Assembly (NCBI GenBank): GCA_943330745.2
Contig: CALQIX020000001.1
Span: 86,126 to 150,125 of the forward strand
Length of the DNA: 64,000 nucleotides
Origin: Lishizhenia tianjinensis
GTDB taxonomy: Bacteria; Bacteroidota; Bacteroidia; Flavobacteriales_D; Crocinitomicaceae
Direction of reading: 5' to 3'
The notes under the pieces were generated by a model. The model saw only the letters and a list, made by a program, of their open reading frames with translations. It ran no database searches and was not told the origin of the DNA. The stretch's first letter is position 1; each line of letters begins with the position of its first letter. A program made the translations under genes and the position numbers. This document shows positions 37,624 to 47,353 of the stretch, piece after piece.

Positions 37624-39452
37624 TAAGCATTAAAGGTTAACCAATAATTGAGGCATGCCACCCGCCATACCAACTTAGCAAATTTATTATTTCCTTTTTT
37701 AAAATCTGCTATCAAGGCCTCGGTCTTGCGCTTATCCAAAAATGAGAGCAGGGAATAATCCAATTCTAATAGGTAGGATAAATGTCCTCTTAGCCAAAGT
37801 ACTTCTCCAGGAGTTACAAATCCTTTTTTGTCTGTTCTCCATTGAATTTCCTTTGGAAGCACTCCATCCATCGCTTTTCGTAAGGCATATTTTGTCCAAC
37901 CTTTATTAATTTTCAATTGATCTGGAAACGAAAATAACAGTTCTACCAATCTATGATCTAAAAAGGGAACTCGACTTTCGATTGAATGAGCCATTGAATT
38001 TCGATCCTCATAATGCAACAATGTAGGTAATGAGGAATAATTCATCAAGGCAAAATGAAATTCATTGAGTTTACCCGAATGATAGGATTCAAATGATTTC
38101 CAATCGTTCTGCTGATTACCCAAGAATGGTAAATAATTTTTATATTCTACTTTGTAAATGGCATCCTCGCTCATGATAGAACTGAGCGTTGCCTTTAACA
38201 GCACATTTGTCAGTTTTGAGTTACTTGCCTCATGTATTTGTTTATAGAAGTTAACTTCCTTTGAAAGTTTACGCAATTGAAAATGTTTCATCCAATCTGC
38301 GTATAACCGATAATAGGAATGCATGTATCCACCCATATAGTCATCTGCTCCTTGTCCACTCAAAATCACCTTAATTCCTTTTTCTTTCGCCATTTTCATA
38401 ACGTAATATTGGGAAATTGGAGATGAACCGGAAAGAGGGAAATCCATTGTATAAGCAATCGATTCAAAATCTTGAGCTATTTCATTTTCTTCAGGCGAGT
38501 AATAATTCAATTGAAACTGATTTTTGTATTCACGTTCAATCGTTTTTATAAATGGTCGTTCATCAAACCCTTTGGTTGAATCATAATAAATGGAAAAAGT
38601 TTCCAAATTTTGAGACAAGTTATTCTTCAATAAGGAAGATACAATACTCGAACTATCAATACCACCGCTCAAGGTTGCACCGATAGGAACATCGCTTCTT
38701 ACATGCAATTGAAGTGAATTATCAAATAGTTCCTTGAATTGAAAAACTGCCTCGTCATCATTCAAAGAAAGTTGTTTCGATGGATAATCCCAGTACTTAG
38801 TAAGAGAAAGTTGGTTGTCTTTAAAAACTAAGTTATGCCCGGGCTCCAATGATAGAATGGTGTCAAAATACGTTTCATCTTTAAATCCTACCCAACCCAA
38901 CTGTAATCCTCTATTTACCTGAGATAGATTCAATGAATTACTGAATAAAGGTGTAAGTTTAAGCGATTTTATTTCGGAGGAAAAATAAAAAGAATGAGTA
39001 TTGGATTGATAATAAAATGGCTTTATACCAAATCGATCTCGCGAGCAAAACAGACTATTATCCTCCCGATTATATATGGAAAACGCCCACATTCCAACAA
39101 ATTGTTGTACGCAACTTTCGCCATAAAAATCATAACTTTTCAAAATCACCTCGGTATCCGAGGAGGTTGAAAAGGAAATTCCTTTATTTTGTAGCTCAGC
39201 CCTTATTTCTTTATAATTATATATTTCACCATTAAAAACTATCCAAAACTTTCCGAAATTCATCGGTTGATTGGCTTCTGGGTTGAGATCAATAATGCTC
39301 AGGCGATTATGTCCAAAATAAACCGGATGCAATGCTTGAACTCCACTATAGTCTGGTCCACGATGCAAAGTAGATGATACCATCTTTCGAATCAAGCTTG
39401 AATTTTCTTCTTGATTTTGATTAGAGGTAAAAAATCCATGTATTCCGCACAT
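37623..39452 (-). CDS. asnB: Asparagine synthase (glutamine-hydrolysing) of surface-glycan type
   Basis: This is a two-domain amidotransferase. The mature Cys2 nucleophile is in MCGIHGFF, and the glutaminase domain has RGPDYSG and NGEIYNYKE. The synthetase domain has the PP-loop SGGIDSSSI near residue 265 and a C-terminal PEVLWLRG-like region. It is 609 residues, the size of AsnB paralogues found in exopolysaccharide clusters, where the product often amidates a sugar acid rather than making free asparagine. Context favours that role, but both are possible. It sits 3 nt after the upstream glycosyltransferase. Confidence 0.88.
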   Translation of the reverse strand: MCGIHGFFTSNQNQEENSSLIRKMVSSTLHRGPDYSGVQALHPVYFGHNRLSIIDLNPEANQPMNFGKFWIVFNGEIYNYKEIRAELQNKGISFSTSSDTEVILKSYDFYGESCVQQFVGMWAFSIYNREDNSLFCSRDRFGIKPFYYQSNTHSFYFSSEIKSLKLTPLFSNSLNLSQVNRGLQLGWVGFKDETYFDTILSLEPGHNLVFKDNQLSLTKYWDYPSKQLSLNDDEAVFQFKELFDNSLQLHVRSDVPIGATLSGGIDSSSIVSSLLKNNLSQNLETFSIYYDSTKGFDERPFIKTIEREYKNQFQLNYYSPEENEIAQDFESIAYTMDFPLSGSSPISQYYVMKMAKEKGIKVILSGQGADDYMGGYMHSYYRLYADWMKHFQLRKLSKEVNFYKQIHEASNSKLTNVLLKATLSSIMSEDAIYKVEYKNYLPFLGNQQNDWKSFESYHSGKLNEFHFALMNYSSLPTLLHYEDRNSMAHSIESRVPFLDHRLVELLFSFPDQLKINKGWTKYALRKAMDGVLPKEIQWRTDKKGFVTPGEVLWLRGHLSYLLELDYSLLSFLDKRKTEALIADFKKGNNKFAKLVWRVACLNYWLTFNA

Positions 39453-39455
39453 AAT

Positions 39456-40739
39456 TTAAGCTTGTATTAACTGTACAAATTCTTTCGCCAGGTTCTTTCT
39501 TGTGTATTTCAACATGGAGTTATCCTGCTCCTTGTTGATATGGGTTGAGGCAAGTAACATAAAATTATACATCTTTTCCGATTCATGTGAATCGACAACG
39601 GCAGAAAACGCATGTTCATTTACAATTTTTGCCGCATCACCGTCGGTTGGACCAATCAGTAAAATAGGATTTCTGGTTGCTAAATATTCAAATAACTTTC
39701 CTGTTAATATTCCTTTGTTGTCTGCTACTTCTGGGATAATTAATAACAAAATAGTAGATTTTAACATGAATTGTATGGCTGCGGCATGATCCACATATGG
39801 AATAAACTCAACCTGTTTCGTTAAATTAAGGTTTTCCACCTTGTTTTTTACTCCAACATGGCAATTTCCCACAAACCTCAATTTCCATCCTTTTTCGCTG
39901 TTAACCCGGTTGGAAAATGCCTTTAAAAATCCGTCGATGGGATATTGCTCTCCCAGATTCCCCACATAACTAATTACTTTTTCCTTTGATGGAATTTCAG
40001 ACAACACCACACTCTTTTCCATTGAAAAATCTGCTTCATCAAATCCATTCGGAATGACAACGATTTTATTTTGGATATCTGGGTATTTATCTGAAAAAGA
40101 GCGTTTTATTGCATCGCTAACCACAACAATTTGATCGGCATTTTCAAGACACAATTTTTCCATGTTGGCATCTTGTCGCTCCGCCCATTTTGTTCTAAAC
40201 AACTCTTTATTATAAAAAATTTCGGTCCACGGATCACGCAAATCAGCAATCAATTGAATGGGAAATTCTTTCTTTAATCGCAAGCCAATTAATTGAGAAG
40301 AATGAGGAGGAGAGGTAATGATAACCGTTTCAATCCCATGCTTTTTTATTAACTCTTTGGCTTTACTATAGGCGTATGGATTCCAACCAATGCGTGCATC
40401 AGGCAAGAACACATTTCCACGAATGAAGCGAAAAATCTTATCCAATAGCCCCTTTTTTTTCTCTCCTGAAAATCCACTTTGAGGTGCCGGTTTGTTTCGG
40501 ATTTTCTGATACAGTTCTAATGGGTTTTTTGCCCTAGTTTTGTATACCGTTATAGAAGGATGAATCTCCTTTTCCAAGGTGAAATCGCTTCCGGGAAATG
40601 TAGCATATTCAGGATCAACGGTAAGAATTATGGGTTCTATCCCAAATTCAGGTAAGTATTTTGAAAATTTTAGCCAACGCTGCACGCCACTTCCGCCACT
40701 AGGTGGCCAATAATACGTTATAATCAGAACTTTTTTCAA
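39456..40739 (-). CDS. Glycosyltransferase family 4 protein with a TTG start
   Basis: This GT-B glycosyltransferase begins MKKVLIITYYWPPSGGSGVQRW, the donor-independent N-terminal loop of GT4 enzymes. The later GKLFEYLATRNPILLIG is the nucleotide-sugar site. It is 427 residues. No ATG exists before the conserved N-terminal motif, so translation must use TTG, which overlaps the alaS stop codon as TTGA. This unusual junction suggests that ribosomes finishing alaS re-initiate here at reduced efficiency. It is followed directly by asnB. Confidence 0.85.
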   Translation of the reverse strand: MKKVLIITYYWPPSGGSGVQRWLKFSKYLPEFGIEPIILTVDPEYATFPGSDFTLEKEIHPSITVYKTRAKNPLELYQKIRNKPAPQSGFSGEKKKGLLDKIFRFIRGNVFLPDARIGWNPYAYSKAKELIKKHGIETVIITSPPHSSQLIGLRLKKEFPIQLIADLRDPWTEIFYNKELFRTKWAERQDANMEKLCLENADQIVVVSDAIKRSFSDKYPDIQNKIVVIPNGFDEADFSMEKSVVLSEIPSKEKVISYVGNLGEQYPIDGFLKAFSNRVNSEKGWKLRFVGNCHVGVKNKVENLNLTKQVEFIPYVDHAAAIQFMLKSTILLLIIPEVADNKGILTGKLFEYLATRNPILLIGPTDGDAAKIVNEHAFSAVVDSHESEKMYNFMLLASTHINKEQDNSMLKYTRKNLAKEFVQLIQA

Positions 40740-43351
40740 TTCAATTTAGTTCGTATTGCTTCAATAGCAGTAGAAATTCCAGAAGCATTTTTACCCCCTG
40801 CCGTTGCGAAAAATGGTTGTCCTCCACCCCCACCTTGAATGTGGGAAGAAACTTCACGAATAATTTGAGCAGCATTCCACTGATTTGATTCAACTAAATT
40901 TTCAGCAATAATCAAGCTTAACCCACATTTATCTCCGTCTACATTTCCAATAACTCCTACAAAATTAGCTGTCTCCCCTTTCAGTTGAAATAAAATATCT
41001 TTAACCGAATTTGAATCTAAATTCAATTGTTCACCCAAAAAGTGAATTCCATTGATCTCAGTGATTTTAGCCTTTAATTCGGCTTTACTATTCTTAGCCT
41101 TTTCACGTTGAAAGACTTCAATCTCTTTGTTCAATTGTTGGTTTTTACCAATTAAATCTTCTATCGCTTTTTCAATATCTTTTGGATTTTTCAGCATAAG
41201 GCTAATGGCATCAAGCTTGGTTGCTTTTTCTTTGAAAAAAGCTTCAGCAACACTACCTGTAATGGCTTCAATTCGACGAACACCTGCAGCAACTGCTGAT
41301 TCAGATGTAATTTTAAAAAGCCCGATTTTGGAGGTATTGGAAGTGTGAATTCCTCCACATAACTCAACCGAATCACCAAATTTTATCACTCGGACATTAT
41401 CCCCATACTTTTCTCCAAATAAAGCCATTGCGCCCAAAGATTTGGCTTCATCTATTGGTACGGCTCTTCGTTCGTCCAACTCAATGTTTTCATGAATCGC
41501 TTTCGTTACAAGCCCTTCAATTTGTTCCATTTCCTCGTCAGTGATTTTAGCAAAATGAGAGAAATCAAAACGTAAATATTCCGCGTTCACCAAAGATCCT
41601 TTTTGCTCTACGTGAGTACCTAAAACAGTTCTCAATGCATGGTGTAACAAATGAGTAGCTGAATGATTCAGCGAAGTAATCTCACGTTTTGTTTCATTTA
41701 CTCGGGCATCAAAATCTCCTGATAAATTCGTAGGAATTTTATCCGTAAGATGAATGATTAAATTATTTTCTTTTTTGGTGTCAAAAATTGAAATCGTTTC
41801 AGAACCATTGGTTAAAATTCCATTATCGCCAATTTGCCCCCCTCCTTCCGGGTAGAATGGAGTTTGGTTTAACACCAGTTGAAAAAATGTTTTCTGTTTT
41901 TGCGATACTTTCCGGTATTTTATAATTTTTACGGAAGCAGAAGTGTGATCATAGCCAATAAATTCAGTGGTCACATCCGGATTCACTTGCACCCAATCAT
42001 CCGTTTCAACGGCAGTTGCAGCCCTCGAACGGTCTTTTTGAATTTGAAGTTCTTTCTGAAACCCATCTTCATCAATTGTCAAGCCATTTTCTCGTGCAAT
42101 TAATGAAGTTAAATCAACTGGAAAACCGTAGGTGTCATATAATTCAAATACGGCTTCACCGGCTATGATAGTTTCATTTTTGCTTTTGGAATGGTTCATC
42201 AAATCATCCATTCGTTTAATTCCTTGTTCGAGTGTCCTGAAAAAACTATTTTCTTCTTCCCGAATCACTTTGGCAATGAGGTCTTTTTGTCGAATCAATT
42301 CTTCATATGGATTCCCCATTAAATCACAAAGAACCAATGCTAAATCACTTAAAAAAGATTCTTTCAATCCCAATGTTTGGTAGCCGTATCGCACTGCTCT
42401 TCGTAAAATGCGTCGAATAACGTATCCTGCTCCATTATTAGCTGGGAGTTGTCCGTCTGCGATTGAAAATGCAATTGTTCGAACATGATCTGCAATAACA
42501 CGTAACGCTATATCTGTCTCTTCTGACTTTCCATAGGAGATTCCTGAAATACGAACCATGTGTTGGATCAAGGTTTGAAATAAATCCGTATCGTAATTAC
42601 TTTGTTTTCCTTGCAATGCCATGGCCAACCGTTCCAAGCCCATACCTGTATCAACATGTGTTGCAGGAAGTGGTTCCAAAGAACTATCCGATTTTCGGTT
42701 GAATTGCATGAAAACATTGTTCCATATTTCAATCACTTGGGGATGATCATTATTCACTAAATCTCTTCCATTTGTCCTGATTCGCTCACTTTCATCCCTC
42801 AAATCTACATGGATTTCCGTGCACGGACCACAGGGACCTGTATCGCCCATTTCCCAAAAATTATCTTTTTTCGAAGCCAAAATGATTCGATCTTCTGCGA
42901 TGAATCTTTTCCAGATGGCAAAGCTTTCCTCGTCTTGCGGCACATTATCCTTGGCATCACCTTCAAAAACAGTAACATACAAGCGATCTACCGGAATTTT
43001 ATATACCTCAGTAAGTAATTCCCACGCCCATGAAATGGCTTCTTCTTTGAAATAATCACCAAACGACCAATTGCCCAGCATTTCAAACATCGTATGGTGG
43101 TATGTATCTACCCCAACTTCTTCCAAATCATTGTGTTTACCCGAAACGCGCAAACATTTTTGGGAGTTTGCCACACGTCGATCTTTTGGAACTTGATATC
43201 CTAAAAAATAATCTTTGAATTGATTCATCCCCGCATTTGTAAACATCAGCGTTGGGTCATTTTTCACAACCATTGGAGCAGAAGGAACTATTGCATGGCC
43301 TTTACTGGCAAAAAAATCAAAAAATTGCTGGCGAATTTCAGAAACCGTCAT
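40736..43351 (-). CDS. alaS: Alanyl-tRNA synthetase
   Basis: This enzyme charges tRNA-Ala and edits mischarged Ser or Gly. The catalytic domain starts with the family motif FFASKGHAIVPSAPMV and has NAGMNQFKDYFLG. The editing site is seen as HSATHLLHHAL near residue 560, with the zinc ligands in ELCGGIHTSNT near 660. A C-terminal coiled coil and DHHA1 domain (HIQGGGGGQPFFATAGG) complete the 871 residues. Downstream, four glycan-related genes follow with no promoter-sized gap. Confidence 0.98.
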   Translation of the reverse strand: MTVSEIRQQFFDFFASKGHAIVPSAPMVVKNDPTLMFTNAGMNQFKDYFLGYQVPKDRRVANSQKCLRVSGKHNDLEEVGVDTYHHTMFEMLGNWSFGDYFKEEAISWAWELLTEVYKIPVDRLYVTVFEGDAKDNVPQDEESFAIWKRFIAEDRIILASKKDNFWEMGDTGPCGPCTEIHVDLRDESERIRTNGRDLVNNDHPQVIEIWNNVFMQFNRKSDSSLEPLPATHVDTGMGLERLAMALQGKQSNYDTDLFQTLIQHMVRISGISYGKSEETDIALRVIADHVRTIAFSIADGQLPANNGAGYVIRRILRRAVRYGYQTLGLKESFLSDLALVLCDLMGNPYEELIRQKDLIAKVIREEENSFFRTLEQGIKRMDDLMNHSKSKNETIIAGEAVFELYDTYGFPVDLTSLIARENGLTIDEDGFQKELQIQKDRSRAATAVETDDWVQVNPDVTTEFIGYDHTSASVKIIKYRKVSQKQKTFFQLVLNQTPFYPEGGGQIGDNGILTNGSETISIFDTKKENNLIIHLTDKIPTNLSGDFDARVNETKREITSLNHSATHLLHHALRTVLGTHVEQKGSLVNAEYLRFDFSHFAKITDEEMEQIEGLVTKAIHENIELDERRAVPIDEAKSLGAMALFGEKYGDNVRVIKFGDSVELCGGIHTSNTSKIGLFKITSESAVAAGVRRIEAITGSVAEAFFKEKATKLDAISLMLKNPKDIEKAIEDLIGKNQQLNKEIEVFQREKAKNSKAELKAKITEINGIHFLGEQLNLDSNSVKDILFQLKGETANFVGVIGNVDGDKCGLSLIIAENLVESNQWNAAQIIREVSSHIQGGGGGQPFFATAGGKNASGISTAIEAIRTKLN

Positions 43352-43368
43352 TGTTTAATATTTGAGCG

Positions 43369-43376
43369 CAAAGGTA
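43369..43376 (-). promoter_or_regulatory. Possible -7 element of alaS
   Basis: TACCTTTG on the minus strand lies 17 nt before the alaS ATG and matches TAnnTTTG. No TTG is seen at the expected -33 position, so this is weak. It is the only promoter-like motif found for the whole alaS-glycan operon. Confidence 0.35.
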
Positions 43377-43572
43377 GAAAAATTGAAGGAGATGAGGAAT
43401 AGATTATAGGGGAAATCTAATCAGCAAGAAAAATCAAAAAATCTGCATTCGAATGTCCATACAATTCAAAATAAATTCAAAGAAGAAATACGGACTACTG
43501 TTACTTTTTTATTACTTTTAAGGCAACCTTAACAATTGATTACAAGTCTAAAGACAACTAAACTAATATTCT

Positions 43573-45039
43573 ATGAAAAAAATTCTATGCATTGTATTGT
43601 TTTCTGTATCAGTAGCATACGGTCAAAACACAGTAACTGTGACCAAAGCAGAATACCAAGAAATGAAACAAGCAGGGTTAATTGACCCGAATGTTCATTA
43701 CAGTTTTTCGGATCTTGCTTTTCCTTCTAACATCAGATACAATGGAGGAATGGAAAAAAATGGTACGTGCGATTGTATTGTTCCGTTGGATTCAACTTTT
43801 TCTTTGGCTATGTTACCCAATGATGATGGTTCATCCGGATTAATAAATCTTCCTTTCACGTTTGATTTTTACGGAAATCAATACAATTCAGTATACATCA
43901 ACAACAACGGGAATATTTCATTTGTTTCACCTTATATGACATGGACTTCAAACTCTTTCCCCGATTCTTCCTTTAACATGATTGCACCATTCTGGGGTGA
44001 TGTAGATACACGTGGCGGAATGGATAGTTTAGGGAATTTACTTGGAAATGGAGGAAATGTTTGGTACAAGGTAACACCAACTGCCTTAATCATCAATTGG
44101 AATCAAGTTGGCTATTTTAACATGCACAATGACCTCGTTTCTACTTTTCAATTGATCATTTCAAACGGTTCAGACTCTTTAATTTCAGCAGGAGGAAATG
44201 TTTCTTTTTGTTATGAAGATATGCAATGGACAACCGGTGATGCATCCAGCGGAATAGGTGGTTTTGGAGGAACTCCTGCCACAGTTGGGGTAAACATTGG
44301 AAATGGAACCGATTATTTTCAAGTTGGACAATTTGTTCAAACAGGTACATCATTTGATGGTCCAACCAATAATTTTGATGGCGTAGATTTTCTAGATGGA
44401 CAGGAAATTTATTTTAATGTTGCCGGAATAACAACGACCAATACCCCACCATTATTAATCAGCAGCGCCATTTGTGACACGATCAATGTAATTACCGGCG
44501 ACACGCTAAAAAGCTTAAATTCAACTGATTTCATTATTGGTATTATGACTCCTGAAATCGGACAAAATATTCAAATCTCAACTAATTCAGATGCACCTGC
44601 AGGGGCTTTCAGCTATAGCATGACTCCGATTAGTGATCTATACTATGAAGTTCAATCGTCGTTTAATGCTACTGGAGTGACACCAGGTATTTATCATGTT
44701 AGTCTAACGGCCACAGACAATGGTACACCAGTCGGTGTAACTACCAAGAATTTTGTATTTGAAGTGATTTATGAAAATTCGGCTAATATTAGCGAAGGGA
44801 ATTCTTCTTTCTTTTCTGTTCACCCCAATCCAACTTCCGATAAATTATCAATCACGCTTAACGAAATAAATACAGATTATACAGTAATCATTCAAGATTT
44901 GTCTGGTAAAACACTCATTCAACAAGCTGTTAAAAATCAAGATCAAATTGATGTTGAACATTTTAAATCAGGAATTTACCTGTTAAAAATTTGTTCAAGC
45001 AACCATGTAATTGGAACATTAAAAGTGATTAAACAATAG
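43573..45039 (+). CDS. Secreted nidogen-like-domain protein with T9SS sorting domain
   Basis: The product is exported by the signal peptide MKKILCIVLFSVSVAYGQ and then sorted by the T9SS. Residues ~85-280 resemble a nidogen (NIDO) domain: LPFTFDFYGNQYNSVYINNN, then FNMIAPFWGDVDTR and GGTPATVGVNIGNG. A beta-sandwich of cadherin-like character follows (AGAFSYSMTPISDLYYEV). The final ~75 residues (FSVHPNPTSDKLSI...SGIYLLKI) are a type A T9SS C-terminal domain. The likely role is adhesion on the cell surface, inferred from the domain. A strong terminator follows. Confidence 0.88.
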   Translation: MKKILCIVLFSVSVAYGQNTVTVTKAEYQEMKQAGLIDPNVHYSFSDLAFPSNIRYNGGMEKNGTCDCIVPLDSTFSLAMLPNDDGSSGLINLPFTFDFYGNQYNSVYINNNGNISFVSPYMTWTSNSFPDSSFNMIAPFWGDVDTRGGMDSLGNLLGNGGNVWYKVTPTALIINWNQVGYFNMHNDLVSTFQLIISNGSDSLISAGGNVSFCYEDMQWTTGDASSGIGGFGGTPATVGVNIGNGTDYFQVGQFVQTGTSFDGPTNNFDGVDFLDGQEIYFNVAGITTTNTPPLLISSAICDTINVITGDTLKSLNSTDFIIGIMTPEIGQNIQISTNSDAPAGAFSYSMTPISDLYYEVQSSFNATGVTPGIYHVSLTATDNGTPVGVTTKNFVFEVIYENSANISEGNSSFFSVHPNPTSDKLSITLNEINTDYTVIIQDLSGKTLIQQAVKNQDQIDVEHFKSGIYLLKICSSNHVIGTLKVIKQ

Positions 45040-45048
45040 AAACGTTAT

Positions 45049-45081
45049 ACAGGCAACTCCCAAAAAGTTGCCTGTTTTTTT
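45049..45081 (+). terminator. Intrinsic terminator after the nidogen-domain gene
   Basis: ACAGGCAACT and AGTTGCCTGT form a perfect 10-bp stem around a 7-nt loop, followed by a run of seven T. It lies 10 nt after the stop codon. Confidence 0.9.
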
Positions 45082-45087
45082 GGGGGA

Positions 45088-45492
45088 TTATTTTTTATTC
45101 GAAAAGTTATTTTCATTCATAACCACTTGGCCCCAGTCGCCATTAGTCCAATGCCATTTTGAATCACAAAATTTCATGCAGCTTTCTCGATCTTTAAACT
45201 TATAAAATAGATGTTTCTCCAATTTATCAGGTGTAAATTCCCCATAAAATGGTCGTGGATCTTCATTACTTGAAAAATAAATTTGATATACAACTATTCC
45301 ATTTTTACTGACTGGGTATATGGGTTCATTAGTCATTAGATCTAACAAAGTAAATTCCTGTTTAAAAAAAACATTTGCGTAATCAGGTGCAAGAGAACTT
45401 TTTTTGATCGGACTTTTAACTTCTGACCATGCCTGGGCATTCAAATTTACCGCTATAAAAAGTACAAAAATGGGGAGGATTATCTTTTTCAT
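45088..45492 (-). CDS. Hypothetical secreted protein, 134 aa
   Basis: The protein has a signal peptide (MKKIILPIFVLFIAVNLNAQ) and a ~110-residue mature domain I do not recognise. It contains KHLFYKFKDRESCMKFCDSKWHW, with two cysteines that could form a disulfide in the periplasm. It has no T9SS domain. It is transcribed towards the terminator of the nidogen-domain gene. Confidence 0.7.
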   Translation of the reverse strand: MKKIILPIFVLFIAVNLNAQAWSEVKSPIKKSSLAPDYANVFFKQEFTLLDLMTNEPIYPVSKNGIVVYQIYFSSNEDPRPFYGEFTPDKLEKHLFYKFKDRESCMKFCDSKWHWTNGDWGQVVMNENNFSNKK

Positions 45493-45661
45493 AAAATTTA
45501 GTTTTAGTGAGCACTACTCGATTTAGGATTTTCAGCCAACTCATTTAGTTGACTATTCAACACAAATTAAATTTTATCATATCGTTACAATTTTGTCTAA
45601 AATTGATTTGATATTCGTAATGTAACCTTTACTGAAAAAAACATTTTCATTTTATTTTGTT

Positions 45662-47329
45662 ATGAAAACTACAATTCTATTTGTCCTTTTTATTAGTGTT
45701 TTTGGTGAACTTGTTTGCCAATCTCCTCTAAAACTGAATGGTAAGAAAACTAATTTCGTATCACTTGGTGAAACTACTATTTATGCCAATAAATTTGAGG
45801 TTACAAACAAGGATTATTCAGAATTTCTGAAATGGATATTAATTAATAAGAGTGAAAAAGAATATAAAAAACATTTACCTGATACAACTGTTTGGATCAA
45901 CTCATTAAGTTCCTTGGATGTCATGCTACAGTATTATTTCCGACATCCGGCATTCCAACACTATCCTGTAGTGGGAATTAGCTATGATCAAGCAAAAAAC
46001 TATTGCCTGTGGTTAACTGAAAAGGAAAATAAAGAAATGAACGACAAGAACATCAAAAAAATAAAATACCGTTTACCAACAGAGGAAGAATGGGAGATTG
46101 GCGCTTGTGGGGGATTACCTGAAGGCACTATTTATCCCTGGGGGTATAAAACTTTGCGAGCAAATAAAGGAAAACTAAAAGGATCTTATTTAGCGAATTT
46201 CATGCATGGTATTGGAGATTATTTTGGAGTTGCTGGATCTCTTAATGATTCTTATGCTACAGATTTGGTTGATTCATATCAACCCAATGGATATGGTCTA
46301 TTTAACGTTTCAGGAAATGTTGCAGAAATGGTCGAAGAAAATACCATTTGTAAAGGAGGAGGTTGGATTAGTAAGGGTAATAAATTAGTTATTTCATCAC
46401 GTGACACCATGAAAATTGCAGAAATGTGGGTTGGATTTCGTGTTTTTGCAGAAATTGAAGAATTTCAGGTTAACACTTCACCTGTTTTAGTAAATGCGAA
46501 ATTTATTGAAAAAAATGTAAAACGATTTCCTTCTGGAGGCCACATGGCTAGCGGTTACAGCAACTTATTCAATGATACCGTAGATATTTTCGTTCAACAA
46601 TCTTTCCACATTTCAGCATTTGAAGTTAGTAATAAATTGTATAATTCTTTTATACATTCGTTACAAGACTCTACCTTAAAAAACAAGTACATGCCAGAAG
46701 ATAAAAATTGGAAACTTGAAACTTCGCTAATACAATATCAACATTATTCATCTCAATTCCCCAATCATCCAGTGGTCAATATTACCCAAGAAGCAATGAT
46801 TGCTTTTTGCGAATGGATGACTCATTGTTATAATTCCGATTCAAAAAGAGCCTTTCAAAAAGTACGTTTTTCGCTTCCTTCAGTGAAGCAACAAATAGTT
46901 GCCAGTCAATGTGGATTATACAATTCAAATTATAGTTGGGGAGGACCCTATCACGTAAATTCAAATGGAGAGTATTTAATGAACTACAATCCACTTTTTG
47001 ATTACTCCATTTATAATGAAAAGAAATTATTAATTGACTTGAATTACAGAAAAAATCAATTGAATATATTGAAGAAAAGTAGATCCTTGGACGGTTTTGA
47101 ACTAACAGCGCCAGTTGAATCATATTACCCATGCGGCAATGGTTTATATAACCTAAATGGAAATGTTGCTGAGGCTGTGTTGAATTCAGACTATGTATTT
47201 GGTGGATCATTTGCCAGCATGCTCGAAAATTGCCAAAATTTGGGTAGCGAATATGCTTTTTTAGAAAAAATAAACCTACCTTCCCCTCAAGTTGGATTTC
47301 GCTTTGTGATGGAAATAATTGAAGAATAA
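45662..47329 (+). CDS. Exported protein with two tandem FGE/SUMF1-like domains
   Basis: After a signal peptide, residues ~27-270 and ~280-555 each resemble a formylglycine-generating-enzyme (SUMF1) domain. The first has KFEVTNKDYSEFL, HPVVGISYDQAKNYC-like text, YRLPTEEEWEIGACGG and GLFNVSGNVAEMV. The second has FEVSNKLYNSFI, HPVVNITQEAMIAFCEW and GLYNLNGNVAEAV. The copper-binding cysteines of true FGE are not evident. This places it closer to structural relatives such as GldJ and GldK in the Bacteroidota T9SS apparatus. It is not in a gld cluster, so the role is open. A FISUMP gene follows 24 nt later. Confidence 0.82.
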   Translation: MKTTILFVLFISVFGELVCQSPLKLNGKKTNFVSLGETTIYANKFEVTNKDYSEFLKWILINKSEKEYKKHLPDTTVWINSLSSLDVMLQYYFRHPAFQHYPVVGISYDQAKNYCLWLTEKENKEMNDKNIKKIKYRLPTEEEWEIGACGGLPEGTIYPWGYKTLRANKGKLKGSYLANFMHGIGDYFGVAGSLNDSYATDLVDSYQPNGYGLFNVSGNVAEMVEENTICKGGGWISKGNKLVISSRDTMKIAEMWVGFRVFAEIEEFQVNTSPVLVNAKFIEKNVKRFPSGGHMASGYSNLFNDTVDIFVQQSFHISAFEVSNKLYNSFIHSLQDSTLKNKYMPEDKNWKLETSLIQYQHYSSQFPNHPVVNITQEAMIAFCEWMTHCYNSDSKRAFQKVRFSLPSVKQQIVASQCGLYNSNYSWGGPYHVNSNGEYLMNYNPLFDYSIYNEKKLLIDLNYRKNQLNILKKSRSLDGFELTAPVESYYPCGNGLYNLNGNVAEAVLNSDYVFGGSFASMLENCQNLGSEYAFLEKINLPSPQVGFRFVMEIIEE

Positions 47330-47353
47330 TTAGAATAAAAAATAACTACACCT

